Shown: positions 1 to 6,458, counted from the stretch's first letter. The stretch: 6,511 nucleotides of DNA from Muribaculaceae bacterium (GCA_029062725.1 JAIDPP010000145.1:1-6511); one strand, 5' to 3'. Program-made: numbers and translations. Notes: a model not told the origin generated them from the sequence alone.

Positions 1-2
1 AT

Positions 3-566
3 ACATCTGTAGATTCCGAAACCTTGAAACCATCAAACAGAAATAGACAGTTGGCTTCTTTTTTTAAATTAGCAGCACGAAATCCGGAAAAAGGAGTGAT
101 GGCTTTTCGTTTTATTTTCGGGGAACCGTGGTGTAAAATTATTCGTAGGAGGATCATTGAAGAGAATAGAATTAGATTTGAGGAGACTCCGATTCATAAC
201 GATACTAAATTTTCATACTTGGTAGGTTTCTACAGTGAGAATATAAAATTGGATGAACGGGTCGGGTATTGTATCACGAGTCGCCTCGATTCTGTCTCTA
301 AGCAAATTTCAGATGATAACCTTATTATCAGGACAAGAATTTTCAGTGAAAAAAGAGAATTTCTAAAGAATAATTCAATCCCATTGGTGGATCCTATGGT
401 TTTCAGTCCTATGAGTAGAGCTGTCAGAAGTGGAAATTTAACTTTAGTAAAAAGAATATTGAGGGAATTAAAGAGAACTGGTTATGACAAAACGGCTTAC
501 ATAAGAGACTACTTGCGCTTCCGGAAAGAGGGAACGATTGACGAAGATAGAGGTGCGGGGAAATAA
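3..566 (+). CDS. Family 2-like glycosyltransferase, C-terminal part (5' end outside window)
   Basis: The reading frame is open from the left edge (T-S-V-D-S-E-T ahead of the TTG at 24), so this is the 3' part of a longer gene and the TTG is not taken as the start. About 187 residues are visible. The stretch around nt 120-300 resembles the second half of GT2 (GT-A fold) transferases common in Bacteroidales glycan loci. It has GEPWCKI, then an acidic HND (nt 195-203) where the catalytic-base Glu/Asp-Asp motif is expected, then FSYLVGFY and a YCITSR segment. The nucleotide-sugar binding half, with the DxD motif, lies upstream and cannot be checked. The C-terminus is a basic, charged, probably helical tail with no membrane segment. 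It likely adds one sugar to a lipid-linked repeat unit at the inner face of the cytoplasmic membrane. The donor is unknown. Its DNA is clearly more AT-rich than glf, 44 nt downstream. The family call is fairly sure; the specificity is not. Confidence 0.75.
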   Translation, partial: TSVDSETLKPSNRNRQLASFFKLAARNPEKGVMAFRFIFGEPWCKIIRRRIIEENRIRFEETPIHNDTKFSYLVGFYSENIKLDERVGYCITSRLDSVSKQISDDNLIIRTRIFSEKREFLKNNSIPLVDPMVFSPMSRAVRSGNLTLVKRILRELKRTGYDKTAYIRDYLRFRKEGTIDEDRGAGK

Positions 567-610
567 CCATAAACTAATTTCTCAAACATACTTATAAGAA
601 TTTAGACGCC

Positions 611-1756
611 ATGAAAAATTATGATTATCTCATAGTCGGTGCCGGTCTCTACGGCGCGACTTTCGCATACTTAGCTAAGAAGGTCGGAAAGAAATGTCTT
701 ATAATAGATAAGCGTCCGCACACGGGCGGCAATATCTATTGCGAGAATATCGACGGAATCAACGTGCATAAGTATGGCGCGCATATCTTCCATACATCCG
801 ATAAAGAGGTGTGGGATTTCGTCAATTCCATAGTGCCGTTCAACCGTTATACAAACTGTCCCGTGGCGCAGGCTCCCGACGGTAAGCTCTATAACCTTCC
901 CTTCAATATGAACACTTTCTATCAGATGTGGGGAGTAAAGACTCCGGAGGAGGCGCAGCGTAAACTCGAAGAGCAGCGCCGGGAAGCGGTGGAGCGAATG
1001 AAGGCTGACGGAGTGGCCGAGCCCCGTAACCTTGAAGAACAGGCTCTATCATTGATAGGGAAGGATATATACGAGCAGCTTATAAAAGGATATACCGAAA
1101 AGCAGTGGGGACGTAAATGCACCGAACTGCCGGCTTTCATTATACGTCGTCTCCCGGTCCGGATGACTTTCGACAACAATTATTTCAACGATTCCTATCA
1201 GGGAATTCCGATCGGAGGATATAACAAACTTATCGATGGCCTTCTCGAAGGCGTGGAGGTTCGTCTCGATACAGATTTCTTCGATGACCGGGAGAAATGG
1301 GAGGCAGTCGCCGATAAGATCCTCTTCACCGGAAAGATCGATGAGTTCTACGGATACCGTTTCGGGAAATTGGAATACCGCACTGTCCGCTTCGAGACCG
1401 AGACCCTTGACAATCCCAATTGGCAGGGGAATGCGGTGGTGAACTATACATCTTCCGATGTGCCTTTTACACGAATTATCGAGCATAAGCACTTCGAGAT
1501 GTTCGGAAATGAGGTATATGAGAATCCAAGGACCGTAATCTCGCGCGAATACTCCACTGAATGGGAAGAGGGTATGGAGCCGTTCTATCCTGTCAACGAC
1601 GAACGTAACCAGAGGATATATGCGCAATATAAGGAATTGGCGGATAAAGAGGAGAAGGTGATTTTCGGGGGACGACTCGCGGAATATAAGTATTATGATA
1701 TGGCGCCGATTGTGGCGCAGGTAATGGAGAAGTTTAAAGGGGAGCAAGACAGATAA
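611..1756 (+). CDS. glf: UDP-galactopyranose mutase
   Basis: FAD-dependent, cytoplasmic enzyme that interconverts UDP-galactopyranose and UDP-galactofuranose, the donor for galactofuranose in surface glycans. At 381 residues it has the normal length of bacterial Glf. The N-terminal Rossmann FAD site is plain: VGAGLYGATF (9-18), then IIDKRPHTGGN (31-41) and YGAHIFHT (55-62). Family hallmarks follow in order: YTEKQWG (161-167), RRLPVRMTFDNNYF (179-192), TRIIEHKHFE (287-296), EPFYPVND (323-330) and FGGRLAEYKYYD (352-363). From memory of the Klebsiella enzyme, its Trp160, Arg174, Tyr185, Arg280, Tyr314, Tyr349 and Asp351 should correspond to W166, R180, Y191, R288, Y326, Y361 and D363 here, so the active site looks complete. 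The ATG at 611 starts right at the FAD-binding strand and no strong Shine-Dalgarno precedes it, which is usual in Bacteroidota. The next gene begins 28 nt after the stop and is a probable galactofuranosyltransferase, which fits supply and use of the same donor. Confidence 0.97.
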   Translation: MKNYDYLIVGAGLYGATFAYLAKKVGKKCLIIDKRPHTGGNIYCENIDGINVHKYGAHIFHTSDKEVWDFVNSIVPFNRYTNCPVAQAPDGKLYNLPFNMNTFYQMWGVKTPEEAQRKLEEQRREAVERMKADGVAEPRNLEEQALSLIGKDIYEQLIKGYTEKQWGRKCTELPAFIIRRLPVRMTFDNNYFNDSYQGIPIGGYNKLIDGLLEGVEVRLDTDFFDDREKWEAVADKILFTGKIDEFYGYRFGKLEYRTVRFETETLDNPNWQGNAVVNYTSSDVPFTRIIEHKHFEMFGNEVYENPRTVISREYSTEWEEGMEPFYPVNDERNQRIYAQYKELADKEEKVIFGGRLAEYKYYDMAPIVAQVMEKFKGEQDR

Positions 1757-1784
1757 GAGGACCATCATTGATATAATCAGAGAA

Positions 1785-2792
1785 ATGAAAGAAAAATATA
1801 TAGCAGCCAACTATTATGCAGGGTTCACAGCTTCGGTAAAGGCCAAAAAGGATGTGGAGGATATAATGGAAGAGGAGGGATTCCGAAATGTCGGTTTACG
1901 CCGAACCGCTCATCCAATCGGATGGAAATCATATATGCGTGTAATCCGAGAGTTTGTGAAAGTGTATTTCGGAATAGGTCGTGATGGTGTAATATTTCTT
2001 CAATATCCTACAGGCAGGATACAGGAATTTACCAATCTTGCCAAACGACGGGGGAACAAGGTGGTCATAATCGTACATGATCTTGACATTCTTCGTAACA
2101 TGGCGGGAGAAAAAGAAATAGAAGTATTAAATGCAGCAGACCTCCTTATTGTTCATACTCCTGCAATGAGAGAGTATCTTAAAAAAAAAGGTATAGGGAG
2201 AGAATATGTGGTGTTGGAGTGTTTTGATTATCTTTATGGTTCAACTGTCAAAATACCGGAAGTTGCGGGTGAATATAAGGTTGCGTTTACCGGGAACTTA
2301 ACAAAAAGTAAATTCCTTGACCGGGTAAATCTCAAAAACGCAAAGCTGCATTTATATGGGATAGGAATAGAGACGCGTAAGTTGAATAACGGGGTGGAAT
2401 ATAAGGGGTGCTTTCCTCCGGAGCAACTTGCTGACAATATGTCGGAGCATTTCGGACTTGTATGGGATGGGGAAAGTCCGGATACATGTGCCGGGCAATT
2501 TGGGGAATATCTAAAAGTAAATGCCCCACATAAATTCTCAATGTATCTTTCCGCCGGACTTCCTGTGATTGTATGGAAAGAGTCGGCGTTAGCTCCATTT
2601 GTGGGGAAAAACAATATAGGATTGGTGGTTTCATCGTTGTCGGAAATGGATGAGCGGCTTGGCTCAATATCCTCGGAGGAATATGGACGTCTTCTGACCA
2701 ACGTTTCAAAGATTCAAAAGAAGATGTTATCCGGAGGATTCCTGAAAGAGGCTTTGAAAAGGTCGTCAGAAATAGTAAAAGCAGATATATGA
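1785..2792 (+). CDS. Gtf3/WbbI-like glycosyltransferase, probable galactofuranosyltransferase
   Basis: A 335-residue protein resembling the glucosyltransferase-3 (Gtf3) fold group, which includes proteins annotated as beta-1,6-galactofuranosyltransferases such as WbbI of E. coli K-12. Visible landmarks are an N-terminal YYAGFTA (10-16), IFLQYPTG (70-77), the first-domain motif VHDLDILRN (97-105), the domain junction FTGNLTKSKF (168-177), and a strong C-terminal donor-site block, GLVWDG (224-229), then GEYLKVNAPHKFSMYLSAGLPVI (240-262). There is no signal peptide or membrane span, so it should act at the cytoplasmic membrane face on a lipid-linked acceptor. Its place directly after glf makes UDP-galactofuranose the best guess for donor; that is inference from context and family. 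The stop overlaps the next start by 4 nt (ATGA), implying translational coupling. A run of nine A's (2181-2189) encodes Lys133-135. UDP-glucose or another donor remains possible. Confidence 0.85.
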   Translation: MKEKYIAANYYAGFTASVKAKKDVEDIMEEEGFRNVGLRRTAHPIGWKSYMRVIREFVKVYFGIGRDGVIFLQYPTGRIQEFTNLAKRRGNKVVIIVHDLDILRNMAGEKEIEVLNAADLLIVHTPAMREYLKKKGIGREYVVLECFDYLYGSTVKIPEVAGEYKVAFTGNLTKSKFLDRVNLKNAKLHLYGIGIETRKLNNGVEYKGCFPPEQLADNMSEHFGLVWDGESPDTCAGQFGEYLKVNAPHKFSMYLSAGLPVIVWKESALAPFVGKNNIGLVVSSLSEMDERLGSISSEEYGRLLTNVSKIQKKMLSGGFLKEALKRSSEIVKADI

Positions 2793-3940
2793 AGATACTG
2801 TTGTTATCAGGAGGTATCCCTTCTAAAAATAATCCTCAGTCCGGCTGTTTTGCTATGGATCAAGCAATAGCTTTGAAAAACGCAGGGCATGAGGTCTCCA
2901 TTTTCGCAATAAATGGGTTAATCGGTAGAGAATGGAAGAAGCCGGGATTAAATCATTGGAAACAAGAAGGAGTTGATTGTTTCGAGTTGTTCGGTCTGCC
3001 TATCGGTATATTGTCTAAATTGGGATTGAAGAAATTGGGAATCAGACTAACCGAATGGGCCAGCAGGAAATGTTTTAAAAAAATTGTTGAAAAAGTAGGT
3101 TTCCCTGACATTGTTCACGCGCATTTTCTATTTACTATGGTAATGGGGGTAGCAATTAAGAAAGACTACCCAATAACTTTGATTGGTACCGAACATTGGA
3201 GCAGGCTGGCAGAGCCAAATTTAGATAAAGTGACGGTATATCAGGCGCAGAGAGGATACCCCGGAGTTGATAGGTTAATAACTGTGTCTAAGGAATTGAG
3301 GGATTGTGTAAAAAATAAATTCGGGAGAGAGAGTATAGTGATTCATAACCTATTTAACACCTCCTCTCTTATGCCGGCTCTTCCTGAAACGGACAATAAG
3401 ATTTATACCATTATAGCCGTAGGCTCTCTTATTCCGCGAAAAGGGTTTGATCTGCTGATAAAAGCCTTTGCTAAGACAAAGTTGGTTGATCGGGACGTAA
3501 TACTCAATATCTATGGAAAAGGACCTGATAAGGAGGTTCTTGAAAATTTGATTGAGGCTCTTGGTCTAAAAGGGAGTGTGAATCTCTGCGGACAGAAGAC
3601 AAAGGAAGAGATTTATGATGCTTTGAGACATTCAGATTTATTCGCGTTGTCTTCAAAACAAGAGACATTCTCGGTTGCAATTATTGAGGCAACAGGTAAC
3701 GGCCTGCCCGCTGTGGCGACGCAATGCGGAATAGTGAATGAGTTCGATTTTAAAGATGTAATAAAAGTCCCAGTGGACAATATTGAAGCTATGAAGGTTG
3801 CTCTTGAAGAAGCCTACGATAACCGCGACTCAGTGGATCGTATAGCTATTCAGCAACAGACTATCGATAACTTCTCACCCGAGGCAATAGTGGTGAAGCT
3901 CGAAAAGGTATATAAGGAGGTATCAAAAGAAAAGAGATGA
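2789..3940 (+). CDS. GT4-family (GT-B) glycosyltransferase
   Basis: A 383-residue retaining GT-B transferase of the GT4 (glycosyl transferases group 1) type, normal in length. The N-terminal acceptor domain begins with MKILLLSGGIP and carries DIVHAHF (107-113) and the GTEHW segment (133-137). The C-terminal donor domain begins near residue 205 and has VGSLIPRKGFDLLIKAF (211-227), NIYGKGPDK (240-248) and the E-x7-E motif E292/E300 within SSKQETFSVAIIEA, the classic nucleotide-sugar site of this family. It should add a sugar to a growing undecaprenyl-linked oligosaccharide in the cytoplasm. The donor and acceptor cannot be told from sequence. The start codon overlaps the previous stop (ATGA at 2789-2792), and its own stop overlaps the following start in the same way (3937-3940). 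Sampled lines are about one third GC (19/60 and 20/60), lower than in glf or the dehydrogenases, so it may have a separate origin. Confidence 0.93.
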   Translation: MKILLLSGGIPSKNNPQSGCFAMDQAIALKNAGHEVSIFAINGLIGREWKKPGLNHWKQEGVDCFELFGLPIGILSKLGLKKLGIRLTEWASRKCFKKIVEKVGFPDIVHAHFLFTMVMGVAIKKDYPITLIGTEHWSRLAEPNLDKVTVYQAQRGYPGVDRLITVSKELRDCVKNKFGRESIVIHNLFNTSSLMPALPETDNKIYTIIAVGSLIPRKGFDLLIKAFAKTKLVDRDVILNIYGKGPDKEVLENLIEALGLKGSVNLCGQKTKEEIYDALRHSDLFALSSKQETFSVAIIEATGNGLPAVATQCGIVNEFDFKDVIKVPVDNIEAMKVALEEAYDNRDSVDRIAIQQQTIDNFSPEAIVVKLEKVYKEVSKEKR

Positions 3941-4563
3941 AGCAACTGATAATCATAGGGGCCGGAGGGATGGGCCGTACTCTCTACGATATAGCCCGGG
4001 AGGCTGTGGGATATGGAGTGGAATTTGAGATAAAGGGATTTATTGATGACAACCTTTCGGCACTGGATTCTTTTGAGAATTATCCTCCGGTGATCGGAAA
4101 GATTTCAGAATACATACCTCAAAGGGATGAAGTGTTCACTTTCTCAATCGGCGGCGACTCGCGACGCCATTGTATCGAGGATTTGCTTTCCCGTGGAGCG
4201 GAGTTTATTAATATAATCCATAAGACCGCCCGGGTCGGAAGCAACGTAAAGATTGGAAAGGGGAACATAATCGGGCCTTTCACTACTTTGGGAGCCGACT
4301 CAAAAGTAGGAGATTATAATATGATTCAGTCTTATACTGTGATCGGACACGATGCGGAAATAGGTGATTTCAACAGGATCGACACACATGTCACATGCGT
4401 CGGGGGAATAAGGATAGAGGATGAATCAACCGTGCATACCTCTGCGGTGATTAACCATAAGGTAGTCGTAGGGAGTAAGGCAAAAGTGGGGGCATGCAGT
4501 TTTGTGATCAGGAAAGTAAAGGAGGGTCAGACCGTGTTCGGTGTGCCTGCCAAGAAAATATAG
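3937..4563 (+). CDS. NeuD/PglD-like sugar O- or N-acyltransferase (left-handed beta-helix)
   Basis: A 208-residue protein with the two-part layout of the NeuD/PglD family. The N-terminal Rossmann-like domain has IIIGAGGMGRTL (5-16), GFIDDN (34-39) and SIGGDSRR (70-77). From about residue 95 come hexapeptide repeats of a left-handed beta-helix (VGSNVKIGKGNIIGP, then KVGDYNMIQ, then EIGDFNRID), ending in the usual GVPAKKI tail. H138 in IGHDAEIGD sits where the catalytic His of PglD is expected, followed by D139 in the place of its acidic partner. Members usually transfer acetyl from acetyl-CoA to a hydroxyl or amino group of a nucleotide sugar or sialic acid. Here the next gene, 22 nt away, encodes an acyl carrier protein, so an acyl group delivered by that carrier is possible, as in the beta-helix enzymes LpxA and LpxD. 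That is inference; plain acetyl-CoA use is the default. The start overlaps the previous stop (ATGA). Confidence 0.9.
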   Translation: MKQLIIIGAGGMGRTLYDIAREAVGYGVEFEIKGFIDDNLSALDSFENYPPVIGKISEYIPQRDEVFTFSIGGDSRRHCIEDLLSRGAEFINIIHKTARVGSNVKIGKGNIIGPFTTLGADSKVGDYNMIQSYTVIGHDAEIGDFNRIDTHVTCVGGIRIEDESTVHTSAVINHKVVVGSKAKVGACSFVIRKVKEGQTVFGVPAKKI

Positions 4564-4573
4564 AAGATTTGAA

Positions 4574-4578
4574 AAGGA
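4574..4578 (+). promoter_or_regulatory. Ribosome binding site of the acyl carrier protein gene
   Basis: AAGGA, inside GAAAAGGAAAAG, lies 7 nt before the ATG at 4586. It is one of the few reasonable Shine-Dalgarno matches in the window and decides the start in favour of 4586 over an in-frame ATG at 4541, which would add 15 basic residues that do not belong to the carrier fold. A separate site may allow the carrier protein to be made in excess over the enzymes; that is inference. Confidence 0.5.
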
Positions 4579-4585
4579 AAAGAAT

Positions 4586-4807
4586 ATGAAAGATTTTATA
4601 GAGAAATTCGCTGATGTTTTGGAGTGTGATCCCTCGGATCTGAACGGAGATACCAAGTTCCGCGAGCTGGATGATTGGGATTCTATCGCCGGTCTGTCCG
4701 TAATAGGAATGGTCGATGAGGAATACGGTGTTACTTTCGGTGCCGAGGATATGAAAGCTTGTCAGACCATCGGGGATCTTTACAACAGAATGTCGGCTAA
4801 GAAATGA
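4586..4807 (+). CDS. Acyl carrier protein
   Basis: A small acidic protein of 73 residues with the carrier-protein signature: helix I (MKDFIEKFADVLE), the loop before helix II with ELDDWDSIAGLSVI, and a second acidic helical part ending near TIGDLYNR (61-68). Ser33 in the D-S-I motif (the DSL motif of other ACPs) is the expected site for 4'-phosphopantetheine. The WDS form is common in dedicated carrier proteins outside the main fatty-acid pathway. A holo-ACP synthase must act on it, and none is in the window. Length is typical. The start at 4586 is supported by a Shine-Dalgarno-like AAGGA and by the domain boundary. The stop overlaps the next start (ATGA at 4804-4807), tying it tightly to the first dehydrogenase. 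Likely role: to hold a short or modified acyl chain while the adjacent reductases process it and the neighbouring acyltransferase moves it to a sugar. The family is sure; the cargo is unknown. Confidence 0.93.
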   Translation: MKDFIEKFADVLECDPSDLNGDTKFRELDDWDSIAGLSVIGMVDEEYGVTFGAEDMKACQTIGDLYNRMSAKK

Positions 4808-5559
4808 CGGATTCTCCTTTTTCGTTAGAGGGTAAAACGGTGCTGATAACGGGAGCTTCTTCCGGAATCGGGAGAGCGTCTGCCGTTGAATGTTCGCTTG
4901 CCGGTGCGTCATGTTGTATTCTTGTAGCAAGGGATTTCTCACGGCTGTCGGAGACCGCCTCCCTGATGGATAGTCGCACGGAGGTCATCTCTTTCTCGAC
5001 CGACCTTACGGATAATGAAGCCGTGGAGGCGATGGTGAAGGAGTTGCCGAAGCTCGACGCCGTGCTCCTTAACGCCGGTATCAATAAGATGCAGCTTGTG
5101 CCCTTTTATTCAGAGGCTGAGATCGGGAGAATATTTTCAGTAAACTGTTTCTCTCCGATGCTGCTGATGAAATTATTGGTAAAGAAGAAAAAACTCAACA
5201 AACCTTCATCGGTTGTGTTTATGGCCTCTATCTCAGGCCATACGAATGTAAGTCATGGAAATGGTGTCTATGGAGCCTCCAAGGCGGCTTTGAGCGCATA
5301 CATGAAGTATGCGGCCCTTGAGCTTGCTCCAAAGGGGATTAGATGTAACGCCATTCATCCGGGTCGGGTGGAAACAGCCTTGATTTCCGGATCGCCTCTT
5401 GATGAGGAAGCCGTAAAGGCTGACAAGGAGAAATACCCCATGAAGCGTTATGCCGATCCCCGGGAGATCGCATGGTCGGTAGTATATCTTTTTTCGGATG
5501 CCGCCGCATGGATAACGGGTTCTGACTTAATTATTGACGGGGGAAGGAGTCTAACTTAA
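4804..5559 (+). CDS. Short-chain dehydrogenase/reductase, FabG-like, probably NADP(H)-linked
   Basis: A 251-residue classical SDR, cytoplasmic. It has the cofactor motif TGASSGIG (16-23), LNAG (89-92, a variant of NNAG), N114 in FSVN, a Ser in MASIS (S142), Y156 and K160 in VYGASK, and the C-terminal ITGSDLIIDGG (237-247). The Ser-Tyr spacing is 14 residues, one more than in E. coli FabG, and a Lys-rich stretch (KLLVKKKKLNK, 123-133) lies on helix 4/5. After the second beta strand it has A42-R43 (VARDFSRL); a basic residue here usually indicates NADP(H) preference. It probably reduces a 3-ketoacyl group on the carrier protein encoded just upstream, whose stop it overlaps. Reduction or oxidation of a sugar intermediate is an alternative. 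No Shine-Dalgarno is evident, which fits translation coupled to the carrier gene. Confidence 0.92.
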   Translation: MTDSPFSLEGKTVLITGASSGIGRASAVECSLAGASCCILVARDFSRLSETASLMDSRTEVISFSTDLTDNEAVEAMVKELPKLDAVLLNAGINKMQLVPFYSEAEIGRIFSVNCFSPMLLMKLLVKKKKLNKPSSVVFMASISGHTNVSHGNGVYGASKAALSAYMKYAALELAPKGIRCNAIHPGRVETALISGSPLDEEAVKADKEKYPMKRYADPREIAWSVVYLFSDAAAWITGSDLIIDGGRSLT

Positions 5560-5562
5560 AAG

Positions 5563-6303
5563 ATGATGATTCTAAAAGATAAAATCTGTATAGTGACCGG
5601 TGCCGCTCAGGGCATAGGGAAGGCGATAGCCTTGAGACTGCTCGAGGAGGGCGCTACGGTCTATGGCTGCGACAGGGCGGAAGGTTCGATGGAGGCGATG
5701 GCTTCTGAAAACGAACGTTTCCGTCCTCTTTATTTTGATGTTACGGATGCACCGGCGGTCAAGAGCGCAATGATGGCTGTCAAAAAGGAGTCCGGCAGGA
5801 TTGATGTTCTTGTGAATAACGCCGGAGTGGTATTCAATAAGAAGATCGGAATGATAGTACGCGAGGAAACGGAGCTGATGTTCCGGATCAATGTGATCGC
5901 GGTTATTGAACTGACCCAGCTCGTGTCGCGGATAATGGCACGCACCGGTGGAGGATCTATCGTGAACATCGCTTCCGTGACTGCGGTGTTAGGTTCGGCC
6001 GGTCAGTCGGCATATTCCGCTACCAAAGGAGCTATCATATCGTTCACTAAATCGGCTGCCAAGGAATTGGCTTCGCAGGGGGTGAGGGTAAACGCCGTTG
6101 CACCCGGCATAGTCAAGACCGAGCGTTTTGAAGAGCTGTATGAGGCATCCGGCGACAAGATAGATACGCGTATAGGCCGAATAGCTCTCGGTCGGCTTGG
6201 GGCACCGGAGGATGTGGCGAATGCCGTGGCTTTCCTCGCCTCTGACATGGCCTCATATATTTCCGGTCAGATTTTAGGTGTGGATGGGTGCGCTTCGATC
6301 TAA
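5563..6303 (+). CDS. Short-chain dehydrogenase/reductase, FabG-like, probably NAD(H)-linked
   Basis: A 246-residue classical SDR very close in layout to FabG: TGAAQGIG (12-19), NNAG (85-88), N110, S138 in NIASV, Y151 and K155 in YSATK, PGIVKTE (181-187) and the C-terminal ISGQILGVDG (233-242). The S138/Y151/K155 numbering is the same as in E. coli FabG. D37 at the end of the second beta strand (VYGCDRAE) usually selects NAD(H), unlike the Arg in the preceding paralogue. It starts 3 nt after the previous stop. There are two adjacent ATG codons (5563 and 5566) and either may be used; an AAGGAG at 5544-5549, inside the upstream gene, is somewhat far from both. It likely works with the carrier protein and first dehydrogenase on an acyl or hydroxyacyl substrate. 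A sugar substrate cannot be excluded. It appears to be the last gene of the transcript, since a repeat-bearing intergenic region follows. Confidence 0.93.
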   Translation: MMILKDKICIVTGAAQGIGKAIALRLLEEGATVYGCDRAEGSMEAMASENERFRPLYFDVTDAPAVKSAMMAVKKESGRIDVLVNNAGVVFNKKIGMIVREETELMFRINVIAVIELTQLVSRIMARTGGGSIVNIASVTAVLGSAGQSAYSATKGAIISFTKSAAKELASQGVRVNAVAPGIVKTERFEELYEASGDKIDTRIGRIALGRLGAPEDVANAVAFLASDMASYISGQILGVDGCASI

Positions 6304-6320
6304 TTCATTTGGCGGATTTG

Positions 6321-6347
6321 TCGGACGCACCGTGGTGCGTCCCTACA
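6321..6347. repeat. REP-like palindromic repeat, copy 1
   Basis: This unit has a perfect inverted repeat: arms GGACGCACC (6323-6331) and GGTGCGTCC (6334-6342) separated by GT, flanked by TC on the left and CTACA on the right. It begins 17 nt after the stop of the second dehydrogenase. It could fold into a strong hairpin in RNA and might stabilise the 3' end of the operon transcript. There is no T-run after it, so it is not a standard intrinsic terminator. The sequence style resembles short dispersed palindromes seen in intergenic regions of many bacteria (REP-type); that comparison is from memory. Confidence 0.75.
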
Positions 6348-6373
6348 CCAGTGCTAATTGAACGGTCTTGTAA

Positions 6374-6400
6374 TCGGACGAACCGTGGTGGATCCCTGCA
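6374..6400. repeat. REP-like palindromic repeat, copy 2 (degenerate)
   Basis: A second copy of the unit at 6321-6347, in the same orientation and 53 bp downstream. It matches at 23 of 27 positions. Three of the four differences fall in the arms (GGACGAACC at 6376-6384 and GGTGGATCC at 6387-6395), leaving 6 of 9 arm pairs, so any hairpin would have a 3x3 internal loop. The central ACCGTGGT is intact. It ends 14 bp before the -7-like box, so it may lie in promoter-proximal DNA of the next gene. Confidence 0.65.
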
Positions 6401-6414
6401 TTGAGGCTAACAGT

Positions 6415-6422
6415 TATCTTTG
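6415..6422 (+). promoter_or_regulatory. Candidate Bacteroides-type -7 promoter box
   Basis: TATCTTTG matches the Bacteroides -7 consensus TAnnTTTG exactly and lies in non-coding DNA 36 bp before the ATG at 6459. A start site about 7 bp downstream of the box would give a leader of roughly 30 nt. No TTTG-like -33 element is seen 19-21 bp upstream, where GATCC of repeat copy 2 lies, so the call rests on one 8-bp box. If real, the gene at the right edge starts its own transcript. Confidence 0.4.
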
Positions 6423-6458
6423 TGGGATCTGCTGTAAAATTAAATTAATTATAGAATT

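Noticed and set aside
24..26. TTG as the start codon of the first gene
   Set aside because: The frame is open upstream to the window edge and the visible protein is only the second half of a GT2-like enzyme, so the true start lies outside.
567..610. Promoter in front of glf
   Set aside because: The 44-bp gap is AT-rich, but I find no TAnnTTTG box in it; read-through from the upstream gene is equally likely.
1049..1810. A 253-codon open frame on the minus strand across most of glf
   Set aside because: It lies opposite a fully convincing glf, runs past its stop, and shows no recognisable domain. It is a by-product of codon use on the plus strand.
2234..2709. Two overlapping minus-strand open frames opposite the probable galactofuranosyltransferase
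   Set aside because: They overlap each other and a gene with clear family motifs; no start signals or domains are visible.
4541..4585. An upstream in-frame ATG for the acyl carrier protein
   Set aside because: It would add a 15-residue basic extension encoded inside the 3' end of the acyltransferase gene; the ATG at 4586 has an AAGGA and matches the carrier-domain boundary.
6323..6342. Intrinsic terminator after the second dehydrogenase
   Set aside because: The hairpin is strong, but no T-run follows (CCTACACCAG), and a related copy lies 53 bp downstream, so a dispersed repeat explains it better.
6321..6400. CRISPR array
   Set aside because: Only two units, one degenerate, with a 26-bp gap and no cas genes in the window; the unit is a near-complete palindrome of the REP type.
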